The notes below the pieces were generated by a model. The model did not search any database. It was not told the origin of the DNA and saw only the letters and a list, made by a program, of their open reading frames with translations. A DNA stretch of 64,000 nucleotides from NCBI RefSeq assembly GCF_028595325.1, contig NZ_JAQQXR010000005.1, forward strand, positions 1 through 64,000, given 5' to 3'. Every line of letters begins with the position of its first letter. Position 1 is the first letter of the stretch. This document shows positions 19,324 through 27,843 of this stretch, one piece after another. Source of the stretch: Janthinobacterium fluminis. Lineage in GTDB: Bacteria; Pseudomonadota; Gammaproteobacteria; Burkholderiales; Burkholderiaceae_D. A program made the translations under genes and the position numbers.

Positions 19324-19378
19324 TTATCGTTTGATAAATTACCAAATGCTTGACTTTAACATTACCAAACGCTAAAGT
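19324..19378. promoter_or_regulatory. Repressor operators and rightward early promoter
   Basis: A 17-base imperfect dyad TTTGATAAATTACCAAA lies at 19330-19346, overlapping TTATCGTTTGATAA (19324-19337). ATTACCAAATGCT (19338-19350) recurs as ATTACCAAACGCT (19361-19373), 23 bases further on. TTGACT (19350-19355) and TAAAGT (19373-19378) with a 17-base spacer make a rightward promoter whose spacer holds the second site, so the repressor should block it. Confidence 0.7.
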
Positions 19379-19437
19379 CGAGTCTTGAAGCGATGCCAGC
19401 CGCATTCAGGCGGGCTCAACAACAACAGGAGCACACG

Positions 19438-19569
19438 ATGTACGAAGTAAGGCCAATCACGCGTCCGATTGACGCGCCCGGGGCGCCGGCGAAGGCGGCG
19501 GCACAGCACGAGACAAAGCCGGAGGGCTTGGCGGCCGCAGCCGCCCCGGACCGGGCGCGGTCCGCTTGA
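19438..19569 (+). CDS. Small protein at the Cro position, 43 residues
   Basis: ATG 19438 follows a strong AACAGGAGCACACG site about 60 bases after the rightward promoter. The product (starts MYEVRPITRPIDAPG) is Pro/Ala-rich and looks disordered, with no helix-turn-helix, so it is not an evident Cro protein. Its TGA lies about 25 bases before the start of the next gene. As the first gene of the early transcript it may be an antirepressor or leader peptide; nothing in the sequence decides this. Confidence 0.5.
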   Translation: MYEVRPITRPIDAPGAPAKAAAQHETKPEGLAAAAAPDRARSA

Positions 19570-19595
19570 GCGGCGCGGCGCGGGGGACTGAGCAC

Positions 19596-19970
19596 ATGGA
19601 CAGATACGGCCGCAGCAGGCGTTCGCGCGACCTCATCGTCGGCATCGCCCGCTTTATCGAGGAGCGGGGCGAGGCCAGCGCCGCCGAGGTGTTGGCGCAC
19701 ACGGGCACGAGCGCCGGCACCGTCAGCCGCTACCTGCGGCATATGTGTGAGGTCGGCATGCTCCATCTGGCGGCCCGGCACTGCACGCTGGCGGGCAGCC
19801 AGCGCGCCGCCGTGTATGCCTGCGGCCCGGCGGAGGAGGCCGGCGACTGCCTGGGCGCGCAGCGCGGCGTCACGCTGCGCGCCCAGTGGCCGCAGGGCAG
19901 GGCGGTGCGCGACCCGCTGGTGGCGGCCCTGTTCGGGCCGGCCGGCGCGGCGCTGTCCAAGGCGGCGTGA
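19596..19970 (+). CDS. Winged-helix DNA-binding protein of the tail element
   Basis: The 124-residue product has a predicted winged helix at about residues 12-65 (DLIVGIARFIEERGEASAAE, then TSAGTVSRYLRHM as recognition region), similar in layout to IclR/MarR-type domains. ATG 19596 has a GGGGGAC stretch upstream; an alternative TTG at 19566 overlaps the previous stop and would add ten residues. It lies in the early operon between the repressor and the Q-like gene, so a role in switching on the element is likely. Exact function unknown. Confidence 0.65.
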   Translation: MDRYGRSRRSRDLIVGIARFIEERGEASAAEVLAHTGTSAGTVSRYLRHMCEVGMLHLAARHCTLAGSQRAAVYACGPAEEAGDCLGAQRGVTLRAQWPQGRAVRDPLVAALFGPAGAALSKAA

Positions 19971-20050
19971 GGCCGGCCCGGCAGGCCATGCCAACGCGGC
20001 AAACAGAATTCAGCGCGCCACCGGCGGCGTGCCTAACAGGGAGAAACAAT

Positions 20051-20581
20051 ATGGGATTTGCGGAAAAATTTATTGCATCGTTGGGTTCGCGTGATCTGCG
20101 CGACGATGCCTTCCACCACGACCTGGACGTCATCGCCGCGGCCGCGCTGGCGGGCGACATCGGCGCGCTGCTGTGCCGCGTCAAATATGCCGACGGCACG
20201 GTGAATCGCCTGTTTGAGGGCAATGCGGGCAATCTGGCGCAACTGCTGCGTATCTGGACTTGCAAGGTCGGCGAGAAGGGCCGGGCGCGGCGCTGGGTCA
20301 AGACGAACACGGCCTGGGACGCGCAGGCGGCCAACACCCTGTACCGCCGGGTGGCGGAGGCATCGCTGGCGCACTGGCTGGACGGCAAATGCAAACCATG
20401 CGGCGGCACGGGCGTGGCGGCGCGGCATGCCGCCTGTCCGGCCTGCGCCGGCAGCGGCAACGCCGCCGTCACCTGCTCCGGCGGCTTCGAACGGGAAAAA
20501 ATCAAGGACATGGTCAGCGAACTGGAGAACCTGATGCAGTCGCACCATGCGCGCGCGGCACGGCTGCTGGGGCGCCGTTGA
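20051..20581 (+). CDS. Q-like antitermination protein with DnaJ-type zinc finger
   Basis: The 176-residue product contains paired Cys motifs CKPCGGTG (Cys114, Cys117) and CPACAGSG (Cys129, Cys132), the DnaJ-like zinc finger found in phage late antiterminators of the Q (Antiterm) family. The N-terminal part is helical and ends in ARRWVKTNTAWDAQ. Q proteins load on RNA polymerase at the late promoter and make it read through terminators. Position supports this: it is the last early gene, directly before a promoter/terminator leader and the tail genes. Family assignment is by motif and context only. Confidence 0.7.
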   Translation: MGFAEKFIASLGSRDLRDDAFHHDLDVIAAAALAGDIGALLCRVKYADGTVNRLFEGNAGNLAQLLRIWTCKVGEKGRARRWVKTNTAWDAQAANTLYRRVAEASLAHWLDGKCKPCGGTGVAARHAACPACAGSGNAAVTCSGGFEREKIKDMVSELENLMQSHHARAARLLGRR

Positions 20582-20642
20582 CGATGGGCGGCGGCCACGG
20601 CGGCGCCGCCAAATAAGCTTGAAAAAAGATTTGTGAAATATG

Positions 20643-20671
20643 TGTCGGCAAGAAAACGCAGGCCCTACAAT
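20643..20671 (+). promoter_or_regulatory. Candidate late promoter (PR'-like)
   Basis: TACAAT (20666-20671) is a near-consensus -10. The hexamer 17 bases upstream, TGTCGG (20643-20648), is a poor -35, which fits a promoter with factor binding in the spacer. Transcription would start near 20679, giving a leader of about 210-280 bases up to the two terminators. Confidence 0.4.
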
Positions 20672-20886
20672 GCAGACTGCTTCACGAAATTGTTTGTGCA
20701 GCCAAGGAGAGTACGATTTGAATTAAACCACCCGATTACCGACTTTCCCCACTCGTAATAGACGCGACAGCATCCGCGACACCGATAGGGGAAATTTGCG
20801 CCAATACCAGCCGCCCCACGCGGCTCGATTTGCGCACACATTTTGTTCCGGCTCACCGCGCACTATAGCCGCGGGAGCCAACACCG

Positions 20887-20923
20887 GGCCCGGCGCGTCA
20901 CTGCGAGCGGGCCTTTTCATTTT
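20887..20923 (+). terminator. Leader terminator 1
   Basis: GGCCCG (20887-20892) pairs with CGGGCC (20908-20913), followed by TTTTCATTTT. It stands between the candidate late promoter and the first tail gene. Confidence 0.7.
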
Positions 20924-20938
20924 CCACAGCAGTTCCCC

Positions 20939-20963
20939 AGATCGCCGCGGCGGTCTTTTTTTT
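20939..20963 (+). terminator. Leader terminator 2
   Basis: A compact hairpin AGATCGC/GCGGTCT (20939-20956, one G-T pair, short loop) is followed by a run of Ts to 20963. It ends 20 bases before the tail tube start codon, so the tail genes need read-through or antitermination. Confidence 0.7.
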
Positions 20964-20983
20964 AACCTTCAAGGGTAATACAC

Positions 20984-22189
20984 ATGGCATCGACAGCAAA
21001 CGGCATTGACAGCGTCATCGTTATCAGCAAACAGTCCGCCGAAGGCAGCAAGGCATTGAGCGGCGGCGGCCAGGTCTATCCGCGGGTGACGGCGACCTTC
21101 GACACGGACGCCGACAAATATTCCAGCAACGAGATCGACCCCAGCCAGCAACAGGTCGACACCCGCCTGGGCAACTTCCGCACCTCCGGCGCCATCAAGG
21201 CCGAGGCCGCGTGCGGCACCTATGCGCCGCTGATGGCGGCGCTGCTGCGCCGCGACTTCAGCGCCGGCGGCGCGACGGCGGCGCAGACGACCATCGCCGC
21301 CGCCGCCGGCGGCCTGACCCGCTCGGCGGGTTCCTGGCTGGCCGACGGCTTCGACGCCGGCAACATCGTGCGCATCAGCGGCATGGCGGCGCCGGCCGCC
21401 GGCAACAACGCGAAGAACTTCTTCGTCACCTCCGTCACCGCGACCAATCTGAACGGCCAGTTCATGGACGGCTCGGCGATGGTCGCCAAGGCCGCCGGCG
21501 ACACCGTCAGCGTCGCCGCCGCCGGCAAGCGTAGCTTCACCCCGCTCACCGGCCACACCACCGACTGGTTCACCGCCGAAGTGCAGGAAACGAAAATCGG
21601 CGTGAACCGCAGCTTCGTCGACCAGCTCGTCAGCAAGATGGACATCGCGGTGCAGCCGAACGGCATCGCGACGCTGGACTTCACGCTGATGGGTAAGGCG
21701 GAAGGCCCGTCCACGCCGGCGCCCTACTTCACGGCCCCGGCCGCCGCGCCCGTGACGGGCAAGTTCTCCGGCGCCACCGCGCTGCTGTCGGTGAACGGCA
21801 TTCCCTCGCAGATCTGTACCGGCCTGTCGCTGTCGCTGGACGGCCAGGTCAAGGTCGACCCGGTGATCGGCTCGAAGTACGCGACGGCCGCCTCGCGCGG
21901 CAAGGTGCTCGGCTCCGGCCAGTTCACCGTGCTGCTGCAGGACGCCGCCTACCTCGACTACTTCAAGTCCGAGGCGGAAATCCCGCTGGCCTATGCGATG
22001 GCCTCGGGCACGGCGCCGCTGGCCGACGTGCTGGGCCTGGCGATGGGCCGCATCAAGATCACCTCGGCCAAGGTCGACGACGGCGAGAAGAACAAGATCG
22101 TCACCTGCGCCTTCGACGTGCTGCGCTACAAGGGCGCCGATGCCCAGCATGAGGCGACCACCGTGACGATCCAGGACAGCACGCTGTAA
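20984..22189 (+). CDS. Phage major tail tube protein
   Basis: The 401-residue product resembles tail tube proteins of long-tailed siphophages: an N-terminal structural part (QVYPRVTATFDTDADKYSSNE), repeated Ala/Gly/Thr-rich beta segments and a C-terminal region (KIVTCAFDVLRYKGAD) that looks like the tube fold. It is the first tail gene and has an AAGGG site before ATG. It would polymerise into the tube around the tape measure. The size, larger than lambda V, suggests an extra surface domain. No head gene precedes it. Confidence 0.75.
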   Translation: MASTANGIDSVIVISKQSAEGSKALSGGGQVYPRVTATFDTDADKYSSNEIDPSQQQVDTRLGNFRTSGAIKAEAACGTYAPLMAALLRRDFSAGGATAAQTTIAAAAGGLTRSAGSWLADGFDAGNIVRISGMAAPAAGNNAKNFFVTSVTATNLNGQFMDGSAMVAKAAGDTVSVAAAGKRSFTPLTGHTTDWFTAEVQETKIGVNRSFVDQLVSKMDIAVQPNGIATLDFTLMGKAEGPSTPAPYFTAPAAAPVTGKFSGATALLSVNGIPSQICTGLSLSLDGQVKVDPVIGSKYATAASRGKVLGSGQFTVLLQDAAYLDYFKSEAEIPLAYAMASGTAPLADVLGLAMGRIKITSAKVDDGEKNKIVTCAFDVLRYKGADAQHEATTVTIQDSTL

Positions 22190-22217
22190 GCAAGGCGGGC
22201 GACGTTTCGCCCGCGCC

Positions 22218-22244
22218 GGGGCCGCCGCGACGGCGGCCCTTTTT
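22218..22244 (+). terminator. Intrinsic terminator inside the tail operon
   Basis: GGGCCGCC (22219-22226) pairs with GGCGGCCC (22232-22239) and is followed by five Ts. It separates the tail tube gene from the chaperone gene, allowing excess tube protein unless polymerase is antiterminated. Confidence 0.75.
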
Positions 22245-22275
22245 CCATCCATTTTTTACATTGAAAGCAATCACC

Positions 22276-22719
22276 ATGAACAACGCACAAAAAATCCAGG
22301 CCGGCTTCGACATCACCAATCTCTCCGGCAACGCCAAAGCGGTGACCTTCGACGTGCCCGTCATCGTCGACGCCGACGGCGAACCGGTGGCCGGCCTGAC
22401 CATCGTCGGCAAAAACAGCGAGGAATACCGCGTCGCCAACAACGCCGTGCGCGCCGAGGGCTACAAGAAATCGGCGCGCCGCAAGACCGCGATCGACGCC
22501 TCGACCGACGAGGGCGCCGAGCAACTGGTGCAAGCCATCGACGGCAACCAGAAACGCCTGGCGCTGGCCGTCGTGACCGGCTGGTACGGCTTCACCCACG
22601 ACGGCGCGCCGGCGCCGATGGACAAGGCGCTGCTCGAAGCGGCCTTCGACAAATACCCGACGTGGCAGGAAAAGGTCACGCTGGCGCTGGAAAATGACGC
22701 CAATTTTTTGAAGGTCTAA
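22276..22719 (+). CDS. Tail assembly chaperone (lambda G equivalent)
   Basis: The 147-residue product occupies the lambda G position between tube and tape measure. It begins MNNAQKIQAGFDITNLSG and has mixed alpha/beta character. The in-frame TTG at 22261 is rejected in favour of ATG 22276. Its last codons include a slippery T TTT TTG heptamer (22704-22710), three codons before the stop, through which a longer GT product is made. In lambda, G and GT bind the tape measure and recruit tube protein. Confidence 0.75.
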   Translation: MNNAQKIQAGFDITNLSGNAKAVTFDVPVIVDADGEPVAGLTIVGKNSEEYRVANNAVRAEGYKKSARRKTAIDASTDEGAEQLVQAIDGNQKRLALAVVTGWYGFTHDGAPAPMDKALLEAAFDKYPTWQEKVTLALENDANFLKV

Positions 22720-23063
22720 TCGCCGCCCTGCTGCTCTACGCCGAGCATCATTTCGAGCGCTCGGCCAGGGCGGCGGACGGCAACGCCAAGGGCGCGCATC
22801 TGGACGCGGCCAAGCGGCATCCGCTGTACCGGGCGGCGGCGGAGCAGGCCGCGCCGCCGCTGCCGTACGAGCTCGCCCACATCTGGGAGTGGTTCGTCCA
22901 GCTCAACCGCAAGCGCCAGAACGGCATGGCGCTGAATCCGCTGTCCAGCGCCGAGATTCTCGCCTGGCAGCGGCGCCACCGCCTCGACATCGAACCGTTC
23001 GAGCACGCGGCGCTGGACCGCCTGGACGCGCTGTACCTGTCGCACCAGAGCGTCAAGGAATAG
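22276..23063 (+). CDS. Frameshift product of the tail chaperone (lambda GT equivalent)
   Basis: A -1 shift on T TTT TTG (22704-22710) continues translation from GAA at 22710 to TAG at 23061-23063, adding 117 residues to give about 262. The added segment is open, has normal codon use for the genome, and reads as a helical domain with YELAHIWEWFVQLNRKRQ and LNPLSSAEILAWQRRHRLD. It has no start codon or ribosome site of its own near its beginning, so it can only be reached by frameshifting. This conserved arrangement marks long-tailed phage tail modules. Confidence 0.82.
22704..22710 (+). other. Programmed -1 frameshift site
   Basis: The heptamer T TTT TTG lies in zero-frame register (AAT TTT TTG) and both tRNAs can re-pair as TTT TTT after slipping. 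The zero frame stops nine bases on at TAA 22717-22719, while the -1 frame stays open for 351 bases. Confidence 0.82.
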
Positions 23064-23075
23064 CGGCGCATGGGG

Positions 23076-23148
23076 AGCGCAAAAGACTGGGCGCAGGGCG
23101 CCGCAGCTGCTTGCAAGCGTGTCGGCGCCGGCCTTTGCGCTTTTTTTT
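23076..23148 (+). terminator. Nested hairpin with T-run before the tape measure gene
   Basis: AGCGCAAA (23076-23083) pairs with TTTGCGCT (23134-23141), enclosing a GGCGCC/GGCGCC pair, and is followed by eight Ts (23141-23148). It could act as a large terminator or pause structure just after the chaperone stop. Confidence 0.5.
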
Positions 23149-23152
23149 GACC

Positions 23153-23175
23153 AACCCGCCCGCGCGGGTTTTTTT
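23153..23175 (+). terminator. Intrinsic terminator directly before the tape measure gene
   Basis: AACCCGC (23153-23159) pairs perfectly with GCGGGTT (23164-23170) around a four-base loop and runs into further Ts to 23175. The tape measure ATG candidate begins at the next base, so expression of everything downstream depends on read-through. Confidence 0.75.
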
Positions 23176-26100
23176 ATGGGCCAAGCTATGCCAGATATTT
23201 CTGAACTTCGAGTAGTGATTAACACGCCGCAGGTGATCGAGGGCGCGCAGGCGCTGGAGGCCCTGGGCGACGCCAGTGTCCGCACGGCGGAACAGATCAG
23301 CAGCGGCAATGCGCAGTCGAATCGGGCCGCCAACGTCATGCGCGCGCAGGCCGAGGCGGCGCGCGATGCCGCCGCCGCCGCCGCCGCGCTGGGCGAGGAC
23401 AGCCGCGCGGCCGCCACTTCCATGTACAACTCCGTCAAGGCGGCCAAGGGCCTGGCGGACGCCACCGCGAAACTCGGCGCCAGCCTGATGGAGGGCGACG
23501 TGAGCAAGGTGAAAGGCAGTTTGACCGAGTTTGCCCAAGAGTCGGGGCTGGCCGAGTTTGCGGTCCAGCGCCTCGGCAAAGGCGCCACCCTGGGGCTGAG
23601 CCTGGTCGCCGAGGCGGTAATGTATGTCGGCGAAGCCTATCTGAAGGGACGGGAGCAATCCGAGAAGTTCGCCAAATCGCTGCAACTGACGGGAAATTTC
23701 GCCGGTATCACCGAGGGGCAGTTCAATACCATGGCGCGTGCCATCGCCGACCTGGACAATGCCGGCATCAACAAGGCGCGCGCCGCGCTGCAAACGCTGG
23801 TGTCGACCGGCCAGTTCACCGGCGAAGCCATGCAATCGGTGGGCGCTGCCGCCGTCACGATGGCGGAGCTGACGGGGCAGCCGGCCGAGACGGTGGCCGC
23901 CGACTTCGCCAAGATGGCCGACGGCGTCGTCAAATGGGTCGACACGCACGACAGCCAATACAATATTTTGACCACGGCGCAGTATGAGCACATCCGCGCC
24001 CTGGAAGAAGAGGGGAAAACCCAGGAGGCTATGGCCCTGACCGGCCAGTTGTATAACGATGGTTTGCGGAAGCGGGCCGTCCAGCTGGATGGGCTTGGCA
24101 GTTTGCTCAAATCGGGAGCAAACCTGTGGGCCGAGTTCAACGACGCCATGTTCAGTAACGGACGTAAGAGAACCCCGGAGGACGATATCGCGCGGATTCA
24201 AGAGCGCGTTGTGGCAATGCGCAAAACCCGCATCGACTTCAATGGCGCCAATCCCAACAGGCGCATGAACGACGCCGAGTTGGAAAGCGCCATCCAGGTG
24301 CAAAGCGATTTGATCGTCGCCGCCCTGGGCAGGAAATCGGCCGCGGAAGCCAAGGCCAGTGCCGCCGGCGAGGAGGCGCGCCGCAATGCCGATGGCAAGC
24401 AGGCCAGCAAGGAAATCGAGGCGATGCGGCTGCGCCATCCCGCTAAGGGCAAGCAAGAACAGAGGGAGCTGAAAAAATACAATGACAGTCTGCTCGCCAA
24501 ACAGGCGGCCGGCGTCAAGATGACACCCGAGGAACAGGCGAGCGATCGAGCCGCGATTCGCGCAAAGTACGCGGACAAGGCGCCGGGAGGTGGCGACGAC
24601 GGGCAGGCAGCGCTGAACCGGCAGTTGAAGTCGATCCAGGCGTCGCTGGGGTTGGAGAAGGAGCGCCTGGCCCAAATGGCCGCATTGGCGGATGCGCAGC
24701 ACCAGGGCAGCTTTGCCGCCGATGAGAGCTATTACGCCAGCAAGCGGCTGGGTTTGGAAGCAGCCGGGAAAGCCGAACTGGACGCGTATGACGCGCAATT
24801 GAAGGCGCTGCGTGCATTCCACGGCGCCAGCCAGAGCGCGCGCGAAGACAATCTGGGGAAAATCGAGGAAGCCGAGGCGGCCCGCACCCGACAGACCCTG
24901 AAAAGCAAGGGCGAGATCGCGCTGCTTGACGAAAACGAGCGGCAGCGCAAGGCGGCCATCGTGGCGCAGTCCGATGAAGCGGTCAACAACTTCATTGCGG
25001 GACTGGTCGCGGAGGCGGACCAGATGGAAGCGGCCAATACCGCGCATGAGAAGGCGCGCTCCGTCATCGAACTGGAGGCCATCGCTGTCAACAAACTGGC
25101 CATTGCCGAGACCGCGCGCAGCATCGCCGCCGCCGTGGCCAACGGCGAAAGCGAGAAGACCATCGAGGGCTACCAGGACCGGATCAACGCGCTGGAGCGC
25201 GAAAACAAGGCGCGCGAACGCATCGCTGCATCTTCGTCCAAGGTGGAGACGCAGAAGCAGGAGGACAGCATGTGGGCTGACACGGCCGGCTCCGCCAAGG
25301 AGTTGGCGCAATCGCTGGAGCAGTCCTTCGGCGGCGTCGGCGGCGCCATCGGCAAGATGACGATGGCATTGGTGGATTATCAGAAGGCGCAGCGCGACAT
25401 CCAGCTTGAACTCGATGGCGTCAAGTCCAATACCAGCGATCCTGAAAAAATTAAAGAGGCCGAAACGAAAGCGGGCCGGGAATCGGCCAAGGTACAAGTC
25501 AAGCAGTACGCCGAGATGGCGCAAGCGGCATCCGCATTCTTTGACAAGAATTCTGCTGGCTACAAGGTCATGCAAAAAGCGGAACAGGCCTACCACGCCT
25601 ATCAAATGGCGATGACGATCACGTCGACGGCGCAGAAGCTGCTGGCGGCGACAACCACGACCACTGCCGTGGTCGCGGGGAAAGGCGTTGAAGCGACGGC
25701 CATGGCCGCAGCGGCGGCCGTGGACACCAGCACTACCGGCGTTTCGGTGGCAAACTCGGCGACCAAAACGACGGCTTCGACTATGGCCGGCGCCGCCAAG
25801 GCATTTGAGCAGTTGGGGGTCCTCGGTTTCGTCGGTGCGGCAGCCATCATCGCCTTCATGGTGGCGATGGGATCGTCCAGCATGAGTGGCGGTGGCGGCG
25901 CCGTGCCGACGACCTTTGCGGAGCGGCAAAAAACCCAGGGCACGGGAACTGTGCTGGGCGACTCGTCGGCCAAGTCGGCATCGCTGTCCAAGTCGCTGGC
26001 GATTATCGAAGGTAATTCCTCGCTGGAGCTGGGCTATCAGAATGCCATGCTGGTGGCGCTGAAGAATATTGAGTCCGCGCTTAACGGCGCCGCCAAAGGC

Positions 26101-27843
26101 ATCTTCCAGACTACCGGGCTGACGGGCGGCAGTGCGTTTGGCACGGTCAACGAGTCGACCAAATCGTTTTGGGGCTCCGACACCAGCACCACGATCACCG
26201 ACACCGGCGTGCGCTTCAGCGGCTTGCTGGGTGACTTACGCAAGGGACGTGGCAAGGGCGTCCAATATGAGGACGTGACTCACACCAGCGACGGCGGCTG
26301 GTTCAGCGGCAATTCCAGCGACAGTTTCACGAACATCAAGGCGCTGAATGCTGTGGCATTGAAACCGTTCACTCTGATTTTCGATAACATCGGCGAGGTG
26401 CTGGTCAAGGCTGGCGTGCAGTTGGGATTGGATGGCGCCGGTTTGGCGGATGCGCTGAACAAGGTAGGTATTGATTTCTCGGTCAGTACGCGCGAGCTGA
26501 AGGGGCAGGACTTGATCGACGCCTTGTCGGCCGGCGTCAGCGTCGCGTTCGACAAGGTCACCGCGGCGCTGTTTCCGATCATCGAGGATTTTCAGAAGGT
26601 CGGCGAGGGCATGGGCGAAACCATGATACGGGTGGCGTCGAATTACTCCAGCCTTGATGCGATCTTGAGAAGCTTGGGCGGGACGTTCGGCCAGACCGGC
26701 ATGGGGAGCTTGAAGGCCCGTGAAGGCTTCATCAATTTGTCAGGGGGCATCGACAAGCTGGCCAGTCAGACGGAGGCATTTTCGAGCGCCTTTCTATCCG
26801 AATCGGAACGCCTGGCCCCTGTCAGCAAGTATTTGGGCGAGCAGATGGCCTTGCTTGGCCTGGCTGGCATCAAGTCGAAAGACCAGTTCAAGGATGCCGT
26901 GCTCGGCCTGGCCCAATCCGGCCAATTGGCGACGGACAGCGGCGCCAAAAACTACGCTGCCTTGATGGCCCTGGTGCCCTTGTTCGCCCAGGTTTTCGAC
27001 AGTTACCAGGAAACGATAGACAAGGCGCGCAGCGCCGTCGCAGAAGCATACAACGCCGAGTCCGACGCGTTGAAATCGACCGTCGACCGCTTGCAGGCGT
27101 TCAAGGCCGGCATCCTGTCGTTCCGCGATTCGCTGATGATGGGGAGCATGTCGACGCTGACGCCGGTGCAGAAACTGGCCGAGGCCCAGCGCCAGTACGA
27201 GTTGACGCTGGCGAAGGCGAAAACGGGCGACACCGCCGCGCAGGCGGCGCTCCAGGGGGCGGCCTCGGCCTACCTTTCGGCCGACCAGGTCATCAAGGCG
27301 TCCAGCGACTCGTATGCGGCCGATGCGGCCAAGGTGCGCGACGACCTTGCCGCGCTGGCGCTGCTGGCCGGTAGCCAGGCGTCGGATGCGGAGCGGCAGT
27401 TGGCGGCGCTGGACAAACAGGTGGCGGGCCTGATCGACGTCAACAAGTCCGTGCTCAGCACCCGCGAAGCCATCCTTGACCTGGGCGCCGCGCTGCGCGC
27501 CGCCGGCCAGGTCGACATCACCGCGGGACGGGTCAAGCCCGTGATGATGCCGCTGCAGCAGGCCGACGGCGATGTGCCCCTGTTCGAGGCGAAACGCTAT
27601 GGCGCTCAGGCGAACCTGGGCGCCGACGCCCTCGTCGCCGAGATCCGCGGGCTGCGCGACGACAACCGCATGCTGCACGAGGAAATCAAGGGTCTGCGCG
27701 CCGATAAGGCGCAGCAGACCGGCGACACCATCGCCAGCATCGAGGGCGCCGCCGAACGCAACGCGGAAATGGTGAGCTGCGGCGCGAAAGAGGCGGCCAA
27801 GGTATCCATCTACGCACAACAAATGAAGGCGGAACTGGCATGA
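23176..27843 (+). CDS. Tail tape measure protein
   Basis: This is the largest gene, coding for about 1555 residues with long helical, Ala/Lys/Glu-rich segments, as expected for the protein that sets tail length and is packed inside the tube. The N-terminal 350 residues resemble the lambda H-type tape measure domain (QLTGNFAGITEGQFNTMARA and EHIRALEEEGKTQEAM). A hydrophobic helix near residue 895 (GFVGAAAIIAFMVAMG) fits membrane insertion during attack. The start could be ATG 23176 or ATG 23188; neither has a good ribosome site. The stop overlaps the next ATG (ATGA). Confidence 0.9.
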   Translation: MGQAMPDISELRVVINTPQVIEGAQALEALGDASVRTAEQISSGNAQSNRAANVMRAQAEAARDAAAAAAALGEDSRAAATSMYNSVKAAKGLADATAKLGASLMEGDVSKVKGSLTEFAQESGLAEFAVQRLGKGATLGLSLVAEAVMYVGEAYLKGREQSEKFAKSLQLTGNFAGITEGQFNTMARAIADLDNAGINKARAALQTLVSTGQFTGEAMQSVGAAAVTMAELTGQPAETVAADFAKMADGVVKWVDTHDSQYNILTTAQYEHIRALEEEGKTQEAMALTGQLYNDGLRKRAVQLDGLGSLLKSGANLWAEFNDAMFSNGRKRTPEDDIARIQERVVAMRKTRIDFNGANPNRRMNDAELESAIQVQSDLIVAALGRKSAAEAKASAAGEEARRNADGKQASKEIEAMRLRHPAKGKQEQRELKKYNDSLLAKQAAGVKMTPEEQASDRAAIRAKYADKAPGGGDDGQAALNRQLKSIQASLGLEKERLAQMAALADAQHQGSFAADESYYASKRLGLEAAGKAELDAYDAQLKALRAFHGASQSAREDNLGKIEEAEAARTRQTLKSKGEIALLDENERQRKAAIVAQSDEAVNNFIAGLVAEADQMEAANTAHEKARSVIELEAIAVNKLAIAETARSIAAAVANGESEKTIEGYQDRINALERENKARERIAASSSKVETQKQEDSMWADTAGSAKELAQSLEQSFGGVGGAIGKMTMALVDYQKAQRDIQLELDGVKSNTSDPEKIKEAETKAGRESAKVQVKQYAEMAQAASAFFDKNSAGYKVMQKAEQAYHAYQMAMTITSTAQKLLAATTTTTAVVAGKGVEATAMAAAAAVDTSTTGVSVANSATKTTASTMAGAAKAFEQLGVLGFVGAAAIIAFMVAMGSSSMSGGGGAVPTTFAERQKTQGTGTVLGDSSAKSASLSKSLAIIEGNSSLELGYQNAMLVALKNIESALNGAAKGIFQTTGLTGGSAFGTVNESTKSFWGSDTSTTITDTGVRFSGLLGDLRKGRGKGVQYEDVTHTSDGGWFSGNSSDSFTNIKALNAVALKPFTLIFDNIGEVLVKAGVQLGLDGAGLADALNKVGIDFSVSTRELKGQDLIDALSAGVSVAFDKVTAALFPIIEDFQKVGEGMGETMIRVASNYSSLDAILRSLGGTFGQTGMGSLKAREGFINLSGGIDKLASQTEAFSSAFLSESERLAPVSKYLGEQMALLGLAGIKSKDQFKDAVLGLAQSGQLATDSGAKNYAALMALVPLFAQVFDSYQETIDKARSAVAEAYNAESDALKSTVDRLQAFKAGILSFRDSLMMGSMSTLTPVQKLAEAQRQYELTLAKAKTGDTAAQAALQGAASAYLSADQVIKASSDSYAADAAKVRDDLAALALLAGSQASDAERQLAALDKQVAGLIDVNKSVLSTREAILDLGAALRAAGQVDITAGRVKPVMMPLQQADGDVPLFEAKRYGAQANLGADALVAEIRGLRDDNRMLHEEIKGLRADKAQQTGDTIASIEGAAERNAEMVSCGAKEAAKVSIYAQQMKAELA

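Larger units (their letters stand above)
20582..20983. other. Late leader region without genes
   Basis: About 400 bases between the Q-like gene and the tail tube gene hold no convincing coding frame. They contain a promoter candidate (20643-20671), a dyad around CTGCTTCAC/GTGCAG (20677-20704) and two terminators (20887-20923 and 20939-20963). The base composition is more AT-rich than its surroundings in the first half. The arrangement mirrors the lambda late leader, in which Q acts. Confidence 0.65.

Noticed and set aside
20665..20920. Short minus-strand frames in the late leader
   Set aside because: No ribosome site or family likeness; they cross the promoter and the leader region and have no support from neighbours.
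22889..23215. Separate 108-residue gene between chaperone and tape measure
   Set aside because: It is in a different frame from the open -1 chaperone extension and is Arg/Pro-rich shadow sequence.
23053..25929. Very long minus-strand open frame opposite the tape measure gene (958 codons)
   Set aside because: It is a composition shadow of the high-GC tape measure gene: His/Leu/Gly/Arg-rich, no recognisable domain, and no ribosome site.
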